Program-made: the position numbers and the translations under genes
Notes under the pieces: generated by a model
What the model saw: the letters and a program-made list of their open reading frames with translations, nothing else
Told to the model about the DNA's origin: nothing
Databases searched by the model: none
Source: Rapana venosa
Lineage: Eukaryota; Mollusca; Gastropoda; Neogastropoda; Muricidae
Direction: 5' to 3'
Length of the DNA: 64,000 nucleotides
Assembly (NCBI GenBank): GCA_028751875.1
Contig: CM054140.1
Location: forward strand, 56,226,997 to 56,290,996
In this document: positions 37,601 to 48,142 of the stretch, in pieces
How the letters are laid out: every line of letters begins with the position of its first letter
How positions within the stretch are numbered: position 1 is the stretch's first letter

Positions 37601-40600
37601 CAAAATACATGACATCTGTATCCCACTGACAGCATCACACTATCAAGGCAAAAGATCACACATTAAAAAAGATGGGAATAAAAGGTGGAAAACAGCAGGG
37701 GAAAGAGTATGAAAGGGTAAGGGCAAGGAGGTGGGCGGAGTGGGTTAGAAATCATCAACAACAGCCACACACAAACGTCAGCAACCCCCTCCCCTCACAC
37801 ACACATGCACACTCACACACACACATTCACATGTACGAGTTGTGCAGTGTAATGTTCTTGTGGGGGGGGGGGGGGGGGGAGAGGGGGGGGGGTGGAAGGG
37901 GGGGGATGTCCATTTTGGTTATTGTATGAGGTTTTTTTGGTTTAGGCTGCATGTGTGTGTGTGTGTGTGTGTGGTGTTTTCTTTCTTTTTCTCTATTTTT
38001 CTTATTGAGTTAGTCTTATTATTATTGGTTATGGTAATAATGTAGTTAGATAATACTGATCAAGTTTTTTGCTCCGAGATAAATGGCTTAATGAAAAAAA
38101 AGCAAATGCATTGCTTATTCAATGTACCATCTGGAAATAAAAATTTGACTTGACTTGACTTGACACACACACACACACACATTCACACACACAGAGATAA
38201 ACACACACACACATGCTCAAAGAGACAAACAGGCCATGAATCTGCATCAACTCCCATCTGTGCCTGTTCTAAAAATCAATAGTTCACAACACACGCTGAA
38301 AAGAATAAATCGTCATTATGGATCCATGTGAAAATGATATGCAATCTGTTGCAAACTGGTCGGTACCTTCTACTTCTAGCCTTGTATTGACAAGCTGCCT
38401 ACCAACTTTCGCCTGCATTGTAGAAGTAAACTACATTCCAACACAGTTAAAAAATACAAAATAAACCTAACAGAAAAATGCAGTGAGGAGACTGTAGGCT
38501 TCTTAGGAAAACCAGATTGCTTGTGTTATTTTTTTTTATAGATCAAATATACTGTATCCCTCGATTTATGTGCTATGCATATTTGTGTTGTTTTTTTTAA
38601 AGTAACACACATCATATACAGAAACACCACAGACATTTATAACACACACATATATAAACATAACACACACACCCATCATGATATACAGAACTTAAATAAT
38701 TCATCAATAAATTATATCCAATTTTTCCCCTTAGCTGAAATGCACCTATGAATGATGGGCAAAAAACAGTCACATACACACAAATCTCACCACTGGTGAA
38801 CCTCAGAGCTCTAGCCAACGATCACAAAATAAAACAAACAACAAGAACAAAATCCAACTTTGTAAAAGTTGCTGATATTAAAGCACCATTTTCATCAATA
38901 TTATGGGGGTGAACGAGAAAACATGTAAAATAAAACTGTATGTGTGAGGAAACAGGAAAAAATGGTATACCTGAAGTCCACAGCAACCGATGGCACTCAT
39001 GATGGAGGCATTGTGAATGATGCGATACTGTATGCCCTTTTCCACTGCACGGAGAATGAGGTCAGTATGTGTTGTGGCCCTGAAATCCAGAGACTGTACC
39101 ATGACATATGAACAAGAAGTAGAAATATCGGACCACCGTGCCTAAAGACAGCCTCAAGTGCAAAACAGAGAGACTTAATAAGTTCATAAATGAATTAACA
39201 AGCAACAATACAATGAAAGCAACAACAAAAAGCCTCTACCATTACTAATGACGAGTAATAAAAATGATAAATTAGCAAAGTTTACACCCAAGGAAGTCCT
39301 TTGGATGAGACTGTAAACCAAAGTCCTGTGTGCGAACACATGCAGAACATTTTGCACACAGATTTAAAAAAAACACCCTGCTGCCTCTCAGATGAGTAGG
39401 CCAATTCAAATGAATTTCATGCCAACAGGAATGGATGACAAAATATTAATCATGCACGCACACAGGTGCTGTGTTTCTAAAGACACTATCCCTGAAGGCG
39501 GAATGCAGCTACCTTAAGTTAATGGTGGGTGTAAAATGGTTGTCAAGTCAAGTCAAAAACACTTTAATCATCCCATGAAGGGCAATTACAATACTGACAG
39601 GCAGATTGATACGCATCAAAAATCTCAAAGACACAAAAAAGCCATATTTCATATTGGTTAAAACATTCCAAAATGACTTCAAATAAAAATGTCAAGAACA
39701 CACACACACAAACACACACGCCCGCATGCGCACACACACACATACACACACGCACACACACACATCAATTGTGAACACAATGTTTAAAAAAAAACACAAA
39801 CAAACAAAATTTTTAAAAAACATTGACTAGAAGGGAAAAAAACTTATTATTTACGCACGCACATACGCAACACGTACACATGCACGTGCATGCGTGTGCG
39901 AACACACCCACGCACACCCACCACTAATATATCAAACCAATGTTTTTAGACCATTGACTAGAAGACAGACTTATTTCACACACCCAAAACCCACCCACCT
40001 ACCCACACATAATTATGTATTGACTACACTCATAACAATGACAATCAGGCAAGTAATTCAGAGAAATGTAAAAACTAGGTAGTCAACATCATTGTGAATT
40101 CAGAATTCGAATGCTTACTGGCACAAAAGAATTTTGCTATTAATTATCATATATATATATATATAGATATATATATATATATATGTAAAGCCTCTCCATC
40201 GGTGAACCCTGAAGTATCCAGACCACCACTTCAGGTCTATTGGACAGGAAGAAAGTTTCGGTTTAAACGGCTAAAACAAGTGATAGATTTTAATCTTAAA
40301 TTAAGTCTGATGTGAATGATACATTTTTCAGAGAAATAAGAGATAAAAGGAATTAATGGACAAAAAATATTAATCCTCAATTATATGAACTTGTACAAGT
40401 TTCATAATTTCTTAACAATCTAAGTTACTTACCCAAGTGGATCTCCAACAACTAGAAATGCAATGTCCTCAGTGTCTGCGTCAGCCATCAGCTCATCTGT
40501 TAGACAGAAAGACCTGAACAAACCATCTGTTGAAAAATACATCAAAGAGAGAGAGAGACAGAAAGATGAGAGAGAGCGAGACAGACCGAGAGAGAGAATG

Positions 40601-40626
40601 TGTGTGTGTGTGTGTGTGTGTGTGTG

Positions 40627-40667
<41 letters not shown>

Positions 40668-41865
40668 TGTCTGATAGGGTGTGATGTGTCATTAATATAT
40701 ATATATATATATATATAATTAATTATATATATATATATATATACACATGTATGTATATATATGTGTACAGTGTCCACATAATCATAATGTACAATCCTTT
40801 ATTTGTATTTTTTTCTTATTCTCAGTGTGTTTTCCAGTGTTCAGATGCAAATGTTCAGAAATTGTTAAAATCCAAACACTAAGACAAGAGGCAGCTTTTT
40901 ATTTTTTACACATGTTTTGTGTAGGGAAAGCATTTTGTCAAGTCTCAAAAGCTCTAAAAGCCTAATCCTCCCAAATTGATTATTTTCTTATATTCCCATT
41001 CTTTTTATTATCATAAACCTATTCATTATATTCAGCATTCTGCAATCTCATACCTGAGCCTTGTTCCACCATGTCACGATCTGCCAATATAATTTCTCGA
41101 CCATAATGTTTTTCCTGGAAAAAAAAAGAGAAAAGAAACCAAACATCTGAATTGCAAGCAATTGTGGAAATCTCTCTCATTCACACACACACACACGCAT
41201 ACACACACACAAAAGTCTTTTAGATGAGACTATAAACTGAGGTTCTGTGTGCGAACGCATGCAGGAACATCTTGCGCACATGTTAAAACCCGTTCCGCTT
41301 TTCGGAAGAGTAGGCCATTGTGTGCCGGTGCGAACGAATCACAAAATTTACAAAAACTGCACACACGCGGGGACCGGATGAAAAAAAGCACATGAATGCT
41401 TATTCCATTATCCTCAAAATAAAAGAATAAAGAAAATTTATTAAAAAACATACACACACAGTGACACACACACAAAGTGACAAACGCACACACATATATG
41501 GGTGACGGGATAACCTAGTGGTTAGAACATTGTGCTCGCAATCTGACGACCTGGGTTTGATTCCCATTCACGGGGATGTTTTCCCCTGAAGTTAACATCA
41601 GTGCAGACTCCACTCTCCCCAAAATGGTCGTTTGGATGAGACCATAAACCGAGGCCCCATGTGTGAACACACGCAGAACATCTTGTGCACACATTAAATC
41701 CTGTTCCGCTTTTCGTAAGAGTAGGCCATTGTGTGCCGGTGGGAACGGATAACAAAATTTACAAAACCGCATACACATGGATGTAAAAAAGCACATAAGT
41801 GCTTATTCCATTATCCTCGATATAATTATAAAAGAAAGAATAAATAAAATAAAAATATATGTGCA

Positions 41866-41924
<59 letters not shown>

Positions 41925-42383
41925 CACACACACACACACTCACACCAAATTATCTGATAAACATTGAAAGTGTCGACCAACATTATGAATAAAACTTAAA
42001 AGAAAAAGCAAGAGCTGAAGCTGTCCTGGACAGTTTTTGTCAAAGGCATATGCTGGAGAGAAAAAGTATGTTTTCTCCATTGCTTAGAATTTTCCCCGCT
42101 CCTCCAAATGGCAGAGTTAATCATAGTGTTTATAGTATCACTGAATATGGGTGACGAACTTAGTCAAGTCTATGACCATAACAAAAGCCTATGACCATAA
42201 TGGTGAAATAATATTAGCCTAATAGTCGTAGGTGTAAACTCATCTTACCAGAGCCTCTTTTCCGACTGTGAGGATTGAAGTGTAGGCCTCCAGATACACT
42301 CTTTTGGCTCGTTTAACAATCTCCAGTCCCTTCTCTGTGATATCTTTTGCATCTCCTAATCCTAACCCCACAAGAAAAAACAT
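34217..42383 (-). CDS. DPH5: DPH5, diphthine methyl ester synthase, complete
   Basis: DPH5 uses S-adenosylmethionine to methylate the diphthamide precursor on the modified histidine of elongation factor 2. It belongs to the tetrapyrrole (corrin/porphyrin) methylase family. Minus-strand exons are 42383-42249, 41114-41054, 40496-40433, 39079-38971, 37060-36940, 36127-36088, 35085-34976 and 34455-34217. Phases agree throughout and give 879 nt, 292 residues plus stop (human DPH5 is 285). Family blocks: [20 protein letters not shown] (from residue 2), [18 protein letters not shown] (28-45), [17 protein letters not shown] (78-94, cofactor loop), [15 protein letters not shown] (109-123), [45 protein letters not shown] and [18 protein letters not shown]. 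The last about 20 residues ([17 protein letters not shown] end) differ from the usual C-terminus. Intron lengths are inflated by SINEs and microsatellites. Confidence 0.97.
34500..34640. repeat. (GA)n / (CA)n low-complexity stretch
   Basis: Purine-rich GA/GGA repeats run into (CA)n, starting about 45 bp from the acceptor of the last DPH5 exon. The minus strand is pyrimidine-rich here and may serve as an extended polypyrimidine tract. Confidence 0.85.
34645..34680. repeat. Unclassified repeat motif (copy 3)
   Basis: caacgttgtctgtcatatga, gcgaaaatgcgttgc: shared with 18888-18925 and 30150-30190. Confidence 0.4.
34711..34940. repeat. Tandem duplication, unit about 110-120 bp, two diverged copies
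   Basis: Both copies run from aagaaaacatta, through attggaggaaaatg or atttggaggaaaatgg, atacataaaa, catcaaa and tctaagac to ttt. The second ends about 35 bp from the donor of DPH5 exon 34976-35085. Confidence 0.75.
35728..35860. repeat. (GT)n / (GTTGT)n low-complexity stretch
   Basis: (gt)n interrupted by ttgtgttgtgttgtattgtg. It lies in the DPH5 intron between exons 34976-35085 and 36088-36127. Confidence 0.9.
37146..37572 (-). mobile_element. Modular SINE, full copy with type A 3' end
   Basis: On the minus strand the head reads gaatagcttagtggttagag and tggcttggaatcgagcc. The body (actgactctactccctcaaa, gtgtgaacacatgcagaaca, aagctgttccgtctttcaga) and the type A end (agctacattaatggtgggta, aaaatggttgcatatgcaaa, ctaggagctctagccc) follow. 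It lies in sense orientation in a DPH5 intron. Confidence 0.8.
37860..37910. repeat. G-rich tract
   Basis: Runs of G with short A/T interruptions in the DPH5 intron between exons 36940-37060 and 38971-39079; the minus (coding) strand is C-rich. Confidence 0.9.
38140..38185. repeat. (GACTT)n followed by (AC)n
   Basis: atttgacttgacttgacttg, then (ac)n. The tcaagtcaagtcaaa type sequence recurs at 39541-39556 next to another repeat end, suggesting a retroposon tail. Confidence 0.5.
38715..38822 (+). mobile_element. Modular SINE type A 3' end only
   Basis: gaaatgcacctatgaatgat, gggcaaaaaacagtcacata, cacaaatctcaccactggtg, aacctcagagctctagccaa: the type A ending, in a DPH5 intron. Confidence 0.6.
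39291..39541 (+). mobile_element. Modular SINE, body plus type A 3' end, head missing
   Basis: aagtcctttggatgagactg, taaaccaaagtcctgtgtgc, gaacacatgcagaacatttt, gatgagtaggcc, ggaatgcagctaccttaagt, ggtgggtgtaaaatggttg. The copy is abutted at 39541 by another repeat (caagtcaaaaacactttaat). Confidence 0.7.
39541..39602. repeat. Dispersed repeat shared with 11085-11135
   Basis: aatcatcccatgaagggcaa, ttacaatactgacaggca matches 11096-11135 (aatcatcccatgaagggcaa, ttacaacactgacaggca) with one difference. Confidence 0.7.
40550..40745. repeat. (GA)n, (GT)n and palindromic (TA)n microsatellites
   Basis: (GA)-rich 40548-40597, (GT)n 40598-40665, then (TA)n around a central aattaatt at about 40695-40743 that makes a near-perfect palindrome. 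All lie within about 60-250 bp of the acceptor of DPH5 exon 40433-40496. Confidence 0.9.
41213..41432 (+). mobile_element. Modular SINE type B, head missing
   Basis: aaagtcttttagatgagact, ataaactgaggttctgtgtg, cgaacgcatgcaggaacatc, cccgttccgcttttcggaag, gagtaggccattgtgtgccg, ggggaccggatgaaaaaaag, then ttccattatcctcaaaataa. It is tandem with the next copy. Confidence 0.8.
41501..41840 (+). mobile_element. Modular SINE type B, full copy (best example)
   Basis: Head: gataacctagtggttagaac (A box) and gggtttgattccc (B box). Body: tgttttcccctgaagttaac, tggtcgtttggatgagacca, taaaccgaggccccatgtgt, gcagaacatcttgtgcacac, cctgttccgcttttcgtaag, gagtaggccattgtgtgccg. The end is atggatgtaaaaaagcacat, aagtgcttattccattatcc, tcgatataattata. 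It lies antisense in DPH5 intron 1, about 70 bp from the previous copy. Confidence 0.85.
41868..41943. repeat. (CT)n / (CA)n compound microsatellite
   Basis: About 50 bp of CT repeat followed by CA repeat in DPH5 intron 1. Confidence 0.95.
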
Positions 42384-43583
42384 ATTCGACAAATTTAGCT
42401 ACGATCCTATTCTCCACACAAACGATAACGGTTCGTTTCCCACACCACACGTGAAATACAACTCAGCTGTTCCGGAACTCGAAATTGGGGTCATTAGAGT
42501 TAATTCCCCTTAGGCTAGTTAATTAAGTAAGTGTTTGGTTTGTAATTCAGAAACATATTTTCTTGCATAAATACAAACAAAAAGGCAATAAAGTAACATA
42601 ATTAAAGAGCTGGGGTGAGTCCTGTGTTTTAGAGAGTGTCACAACTTAAAAGTAACTGGAATTAATTTAATCGAGCACTGGCAGGTACCACGTGCTGCAA
42701 AATACATTTTAGCCATGTATCAATTTCATCCCCGGGCAATTTTTGTATACCACAGTCGTACACTATCCTGGTTATTAGGCCAGCTCAGAACAGACATTCA
42801 CAGTCTTCATATGATTGTTCGATTTTGCCTTACATGAATGTAACATGGTGCTATTTTCCTTGTTCTTTCTTTCTTTCTTTCTTTTTTTAAACAGAAGACT
42901 TCATCTGGGTCTCAAAAAGTCCAGAAGAACCCCCAGCATCCCCACAGGAGGTGCACTGTAATCAAGTACAAGTTTTTGTATAGCTGTGTTCTTGTAGCAG
43001 TGTGAACATCCTCAGTTTGGTTTAATTTGATCATAGCATGGATTTTTATTTTAATAACTATACATCATTTTGCATTTCTTTGTAAACATTGACATACAAC
43101 TGAATTTGATTCAAGGATCCCGCACTCCTTTGGAGGAAGACTGACAAGTAAAACTTAAGATCAAGTCAGTCATGTTGACTGAGTTGCCCAACGTTGTCTT
43201 TTGAAGTGCAGACCATTACATCATCAGCATATGTATGTATGTTTATCCGTCGTGTTCCATGATGACCTCCAAAACAGCAGAGGAGGCAGCTGCCGTTTCG
43301 GAAACTGGGCAGAAATTTGATTATAGTGGAGATACATCCCCACTCTCTCGGCCAAGTGGGTATACGGACAGTCAGCGTTGGAGATGTTCCCCAAAGGCCA
43401 ACCAGCCCTCAGGGCTGCAGCACATAAGGACTGTGCGAGTCAAGCTTCCTAGTCAGAGAGTCATAGTCGATCACTAAAGACTAAGCTGTAAAGTGGAATT
43501 CCATGAGTGGGAAAGCCACTGGTCATAATATAGCCTCTCTCACTTTGCTGTTGCCCCCAGCATCAATGGTTTAATCAAGATCT

Positions 43584-44035
43584 GTGATAAACCCCAGGCA
43601 TCAGCATATACGTGGGCCATTAACAGCAGGCATTGAAAGAAGGATAGGCCTACATGCAATGGAGATGAAGTGCTTTCGCAAACCCCTTGGTATCTCATAC
43701 ACAGATCACATCTCTAATGAGGAAGTGAAAACCAGAATCAAAAACACCATACGACCATATGAAGAGCTCCTGACTTCAGTGAAAAGGCGAAAACTAAAGT
43801 GGTACGGGCACGTCACATGAACATCTGGACTGGTCAAGTCTGTCCTACAGGGAACTGTGCAAGGAGGGAGACGAAGAGGCAGACAGTGAAAACGAGAAAG
43901 AAAACGAGAGACGACAACATAACAGTGTGGACTGGCCTTGAGTGGAACGAATTGCAATGGAAAGCAGAGGACGGCAGGGAGTGGAAGAAGCTAGTGGCAA
44001 CATCTTCATTGGTGATGTTTTACGCAATTATTGTT
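43584..44035 (+). pseudogene. Decayed non-LTR retrotransposon reverse transcriptase, C-terminal part
   Basis: Plus-strand frames give ECFRKPLGISYTD-like sequence (KCFRKPLGISYTDHISNEEV), then RRKLKWYGHVT, and in shifted frames GTVQGGRRRGRQ and the WEDNI/WTGLEWNELQ-like region ending EWKKLVA. This order is the C-terminal tail of invertebrate non-LTR retrotransposon polyproteins. Stops and frameshifts (near 43818 and 43890) show it is dead. No catalytic reverse transcriptase motif is retained. It belongs to a different family from the KRPKGRPRKTW elements. Confidence 0.75.
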
Positions 44036-44567
44036 GTGATCATTCATCTGGAAAAAAGTGGTTAATGGCAGAGGCAGATGTGACACTTCCGAATTCCAAG
44101 CTGCAATCAGTTATGAACGCTGCATGTGCTATCTTTTGCAGTTCCTCGGCTAGCACTGCAAGATTTTCCAGTGGAGAGAATTGGCATGTGAGACCCTTTA
44201 CCTATCATTCAGGCAACCACATACCCATTTCAAGGAACTGTGGGTATGAAAGATCGTATATACATGTGTGCATGCGCGCGCACACACACACTGTCTATAA
44301 AGTACAATGTTTTGTCTGTATAAAAAATAACAAATGAGGAAACAAAAAATAACAAATGAGTAAACTAAAACAAAAAAAGGGGGACAATAAAATCCCCCTC
44401 TTCCACCTTTCCCAGCCCTGTATGCTCAGCCTATAATTAGGTGAGTATGAATATGATTCTCTGAATATAACAAGTTTCTCATGATTTTGAGTGATAAAGT
44501 TTTCGTATTCGTAATATTGTTCTTTTCAAGGCAAGCATTATTCCAGTTATAATAATCAAGCGCTTTT

Positions 44568-44635
44568 AATTGTTTTTGCAAGATATAGCGCTATATTAAT
44601 TCCATTCATTATTATTACTATTATTATTATTGTCA
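44568..44635 (+). repeat. 'agcgctatattaattcc' tail with ATT repeat
   Basis: gtttttgcaagatatagcgc, tatattaattccattcatta, then (att)n; same type as 23205-23250. Confidence 0.5.
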
Positions 44636-44879
44636 AAGTTTTCTTATTGATAACCGTTTGTTGGGATCTCAAATCAATCTACGGCCTTTCAAATTAAAAT
44701 GTCATGATTTATCAAACTTTCCGGATGAATTGGTTTTAATGTGGGATACATTTTTGACACAATGTTTCAACTCCCTCGCCTAAGTGGTGTCCTTGACTCG
44801 TGGCGATGAACTGTTAACTTAAGGTCAGGGTTATCTAACACAACCAATCGGAGTGTCGAAACTGGGTTGTGTGGCCGTG

Positions 44880-45031
44880 TCAACAGAGGACGAGCATTGT
44901 TCTTCCAGTAACCGTGATTTTGTCGTCTGTTGTAGCGGTATATCTAGCCTTCTTTAGTCCATCAGATGTGCTCAGTGACTGTCAGAAATGAAGAAGAGAC
45001 AGCAGTGAATTCAGCAAGGAAGATCTAACAA
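44880..45031 (+). other. Possible 5' non-coding first exon of the GT31 gene
   Basis: The GT31 coding exon has a good acceptor (tgttgcag, ending 48068), so an upstream leader exon is expected. The stretch ending gaagatctaacaa has a strong donor, gtaagt, at 45032-45037, and follows a less AT-rich segment. The left border is arbitrary and there is no transcript evidence. Confidence 0.25.
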
Positions 45032-45470
45032 GTAAGTCGCTTCTGATTTACAACCATCTAGCCCATCGATACAAATTTTAGAGACCCCAGCGTATGGTTT
45101 GGGCACTGCAAGAACATGAACTTATGCGACGAAGTCGAGTGTGACGGCTGTGTACCTGCATTGTTTTTTGATACATGCATACTGCTTTATAGGATTGTAT
45201 TTGTAGATGAAGTTCAATCTCGAAACAGCAGCACGTTTAGATAAAGCAGTGGTTATGCCTGTTTAACAATCTTCCCAATTTATTTTGTGAATGGTATGAC
45301 CCCCAGACCGCGAAGGTAAATCTTTAGGTTGCGTCATCACTGTAAGAATGCATTGACATAACAGAAGGGGGGGGGGGGGGGGGGTATCAGAGTAGTCCAT
45401 CTGCCCAGATTGTGGGTATTGGGTTGCCTCTCTATTGTGAACTTGCAGAAGAACCAGACTCTATCTAAAG

Positions 45471-45645
45471 TACCAGACTTATTGTTTTCAAGTTAACGAA
45501 AACTTCGTCAACGTTGGTTAGATAATGGCAATAGCAGCCCTATGGGAACCTTACAATGTACCAGTCTTATCGTTTTCAAGTTAAGGAAAAAGTTTGGTTA
45601 GGTAGATAATGGCTACAGCAGCCCTATGGGAACCTTACAATGTAC
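45471..45645. repeat. Tandem duplication, unit about 88 bp, two copies
   Basis: taccagacttattgttttca at 45471 and taccagtcttatcgttttca at 45559. Both end agcagccctatgggaacctt, acaatgtac, with small indels between. Confidence 0.85.
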
Positions 45646-47439
45646 ATTATCAGACTGGTTTGGATTATTGCAGGAGTATTGATTTTATCATGTTAATCTG
45701 TGTGGCAGCTACCAGTGTATATCACATTGTATATTATCATATTGTCATGGGGTAACACATCATGAGTTTGATCACATTGAGTAGTACAAATATGAGTGTG
45801 TGTTTGGAAGTAGTGGTTGTGTGTGTGTGTGTGTGTGCGTTTGATAATAGGATTAGGAGACATTAAGATAATGTTCCATTAACTTGATAAAGTAATAATT
45901 TTGAAATAGGTGCAGCATTCAAATCATACATCTTTTCTGTTGATTGATAAGAAAACAAAACACATTGTATACTCATGAATGCAGTAAAAATCTACTATCA
46001 TAGATATTTTCAGTCATACCAAAACATTTGAAGTAAAGCTTCAGTGGTGTTTTTTTTTATACTTAGTTAAATGTTTAAATTTTGAAATGATCGCTCTTCG
46101 GTGCTTCAAGGTATGTTTCTGATGAGACCATAATACGTAATATGATGTTATTTCGGAGTTTGATTTCAGTTGCTGGGAACTATCTTTTGTTATATTTTTT
46201 AAATCTTTTAAAGAAGAACTCATCTCTATAGATTTAAGTAGGGATCACACCCACCATGGTTCTGAAATGGCTGTGTTACTATTATTGTTAGAGAAACGAA
46301 AAGGTCTAAAGTTACTCTGTAACTGCTTTGGTGTTGACAAGAATTTCTTTGTATTGAACTAAGATACTCTGTGTGGTGTCACTGTCAGGTATTCTTGCAG
46401 CTTTCAAAAATTAGTGTTCTTGTCATAACCATCATATTATAATGAGATTAAAGATTCATGTGTGATGTGATACAAAATCTAGCAGTAGCACATCTATGTG
46501 AAGGTGCAACATTTTTCAGTAAAATTTTTAAGTCAATGAAGTATTACCATCTAAGGCATCTTTGTTTAATAATTCTTCTTCTTTGTTAGTTTGTTTGTTT
46601 GTTTGTTTTGCTTTAATTTAAATCCGAGCATAAAATTGAATGATCACTTGTATGATAATCAAAAATAACAAGCGCCTCCCCCCCCCCCCCCCCACCCCCA
46701 CGACTATACTGAATATTGGAAATATATCCTGCTATACAACACAACTGAACAGACTTATATACTCTTCAGTATTGTGCAACACAGCACAGGATCACTTTAT
46801 GCTGATCTGGTGAAGTTTGCTTTGGTTCAGTAGCTTTTTACTTAAGTTTGTGATTTATGTTGATGGCTCAGTTGGCGAGTTGCAAGCATTATAAGCTCCA
46901 CCAGCAAGTTTGGCTTGCATACATGTATGTATACATGTAAAGACTTGTCAGGCACTCAGCCAAGGCAGTTGGCATGTGTTGTGTTTGCAGGAACAGCCAT
47001 CAGTTTTGAAATAGCAAGAAGTATCAGTTGTGATCAACACTGAACAGGGTTTGTTTTATATAAAAAAATTTTGAACAAACTGCAGTCTGAGGAACATTAT
47101 TTAATGTCAGATTGTGAACAAAAGTTTAAAAAAAGTTTCAGAGAGAGAGAGAGGGGGGGTGGGGGGTGGAGGGAGTGTGTGTGTGCATGCACACATGCAC
47201 TTGGGCAATTGAGCATACATTAATATTTGGTCCTGTGTTCATACTGATGGTAACTGATACAGAACTTTACAAGTCTGAATGAACTTAACACAGGTATGTG
47301 TGTGTCTGTACTTGGCGCAGTACCAAACATAGGTCTGATCTGTCAACAAATGGACTAATAAAACTTGATACACCTGGTCAGGATTGAGATTGGCTTAGGT
47401 CTGGTGCAGACATGTGTATGACATGTATAACACTTGAAG

Positions 47440-47552
<113 letters not shown>

Positions 47553-47883
47553 TTTAATGCCTCTTCAAAATCTGATATCTGTCGTGAAAAAAAGTGAGGG
47601 GAGGGGGGTGGTCAAAGGGGATGGCTGTGGGGGTGGGGAATTCTTTTCTTTAGAAAGCAGTGAACAAGAAAAGGAAGCTGGCATCACAATGCATGGCATA
47701 GAAACGGCATTTTAACTACAAAAACCTCATGTGTGTGTTTGTGCATGTGCGTAGTGATGTGACTGACTGACTGTAAAGAACATTTGTATTGTAAACCTGA
47801 AATTACTGAAAAACTCTAAACCACAAAAACAAACAATAATTGGTTGTGAACATGTTTTATGGACTAATGAGGAGAAAAAGAAG

Positions 47884-47929
<46 letters not shown>

Positions 47930-48070
47930 TTCAGAAAAACAACAGAAAAACTTTCTTTTATAATAATAAAGAATTTTTTTTGAAAAGGACAAGCATTTTT
48001 ACCTTGATTGTTGTATTTCCTTTATCATTATTATTTTTAATTTGATTAAAAAAAAAAAAATGTTGCAGAT

Positions 48071-48142
48071 ATGCAGACATTGATCTCATGGTGGAACGAC
48101 CGAGGACGTGAGAGAGATGCCGCCTTGGAAAAAACTCTCTGA
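48071..48142 (+). promoter_or_regulatory. Upstream ORF overlapping the GT31 start codon
   Basis: If the leader is spliced at 48068/48069, the first AUG in the exon is at 48071. It opens a 23-codon frame (MQTLISWWNDRGRERDAALE region) that ends at 48142, past the main start at 48117 and in another frame. A second out-of-frame AUG at 48088 ends at 48111. Both would be expected to lower initiation at 48117. Confidence 0.35.

Larger units (their letters stand above)
42384..44880. other. DPH5 upstream region and repeat-bearing interval
   Basis: 42384 onward should contain the DPH5 leader and promoter on the minus strand; no TATA box is obvious. 43230-43480 has an open frame and is less AT-rich. 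With the RT remnant at 43584-44035 and an 'agcgctatat...ATT repeat' tail at 44568-44635 it probably represents old mobile-element DNA. No host exon was recognised. Confidence 0.4.

Noticed and set aside
43235..43477. 80-codon plus-strand frame as a host gene
   Set aside because: It has no recognisable domain and lies among mobile-element remnants. I kept it only as part of the interval description.
43942..44337. 131-codon plus-strand frame
   Set aside because: Its first part is the shifted frame of the decayed reverse transcriptase tail and its last part runs into a CA repeat. No independent family was recognised.
48108..48116. GTG start for the GT31 protein (403 residues)
   Set aside because: Animal genes almost always start at AUG. 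The in-frame ATG at 48117 leaves a complete type II membrane enzyme.
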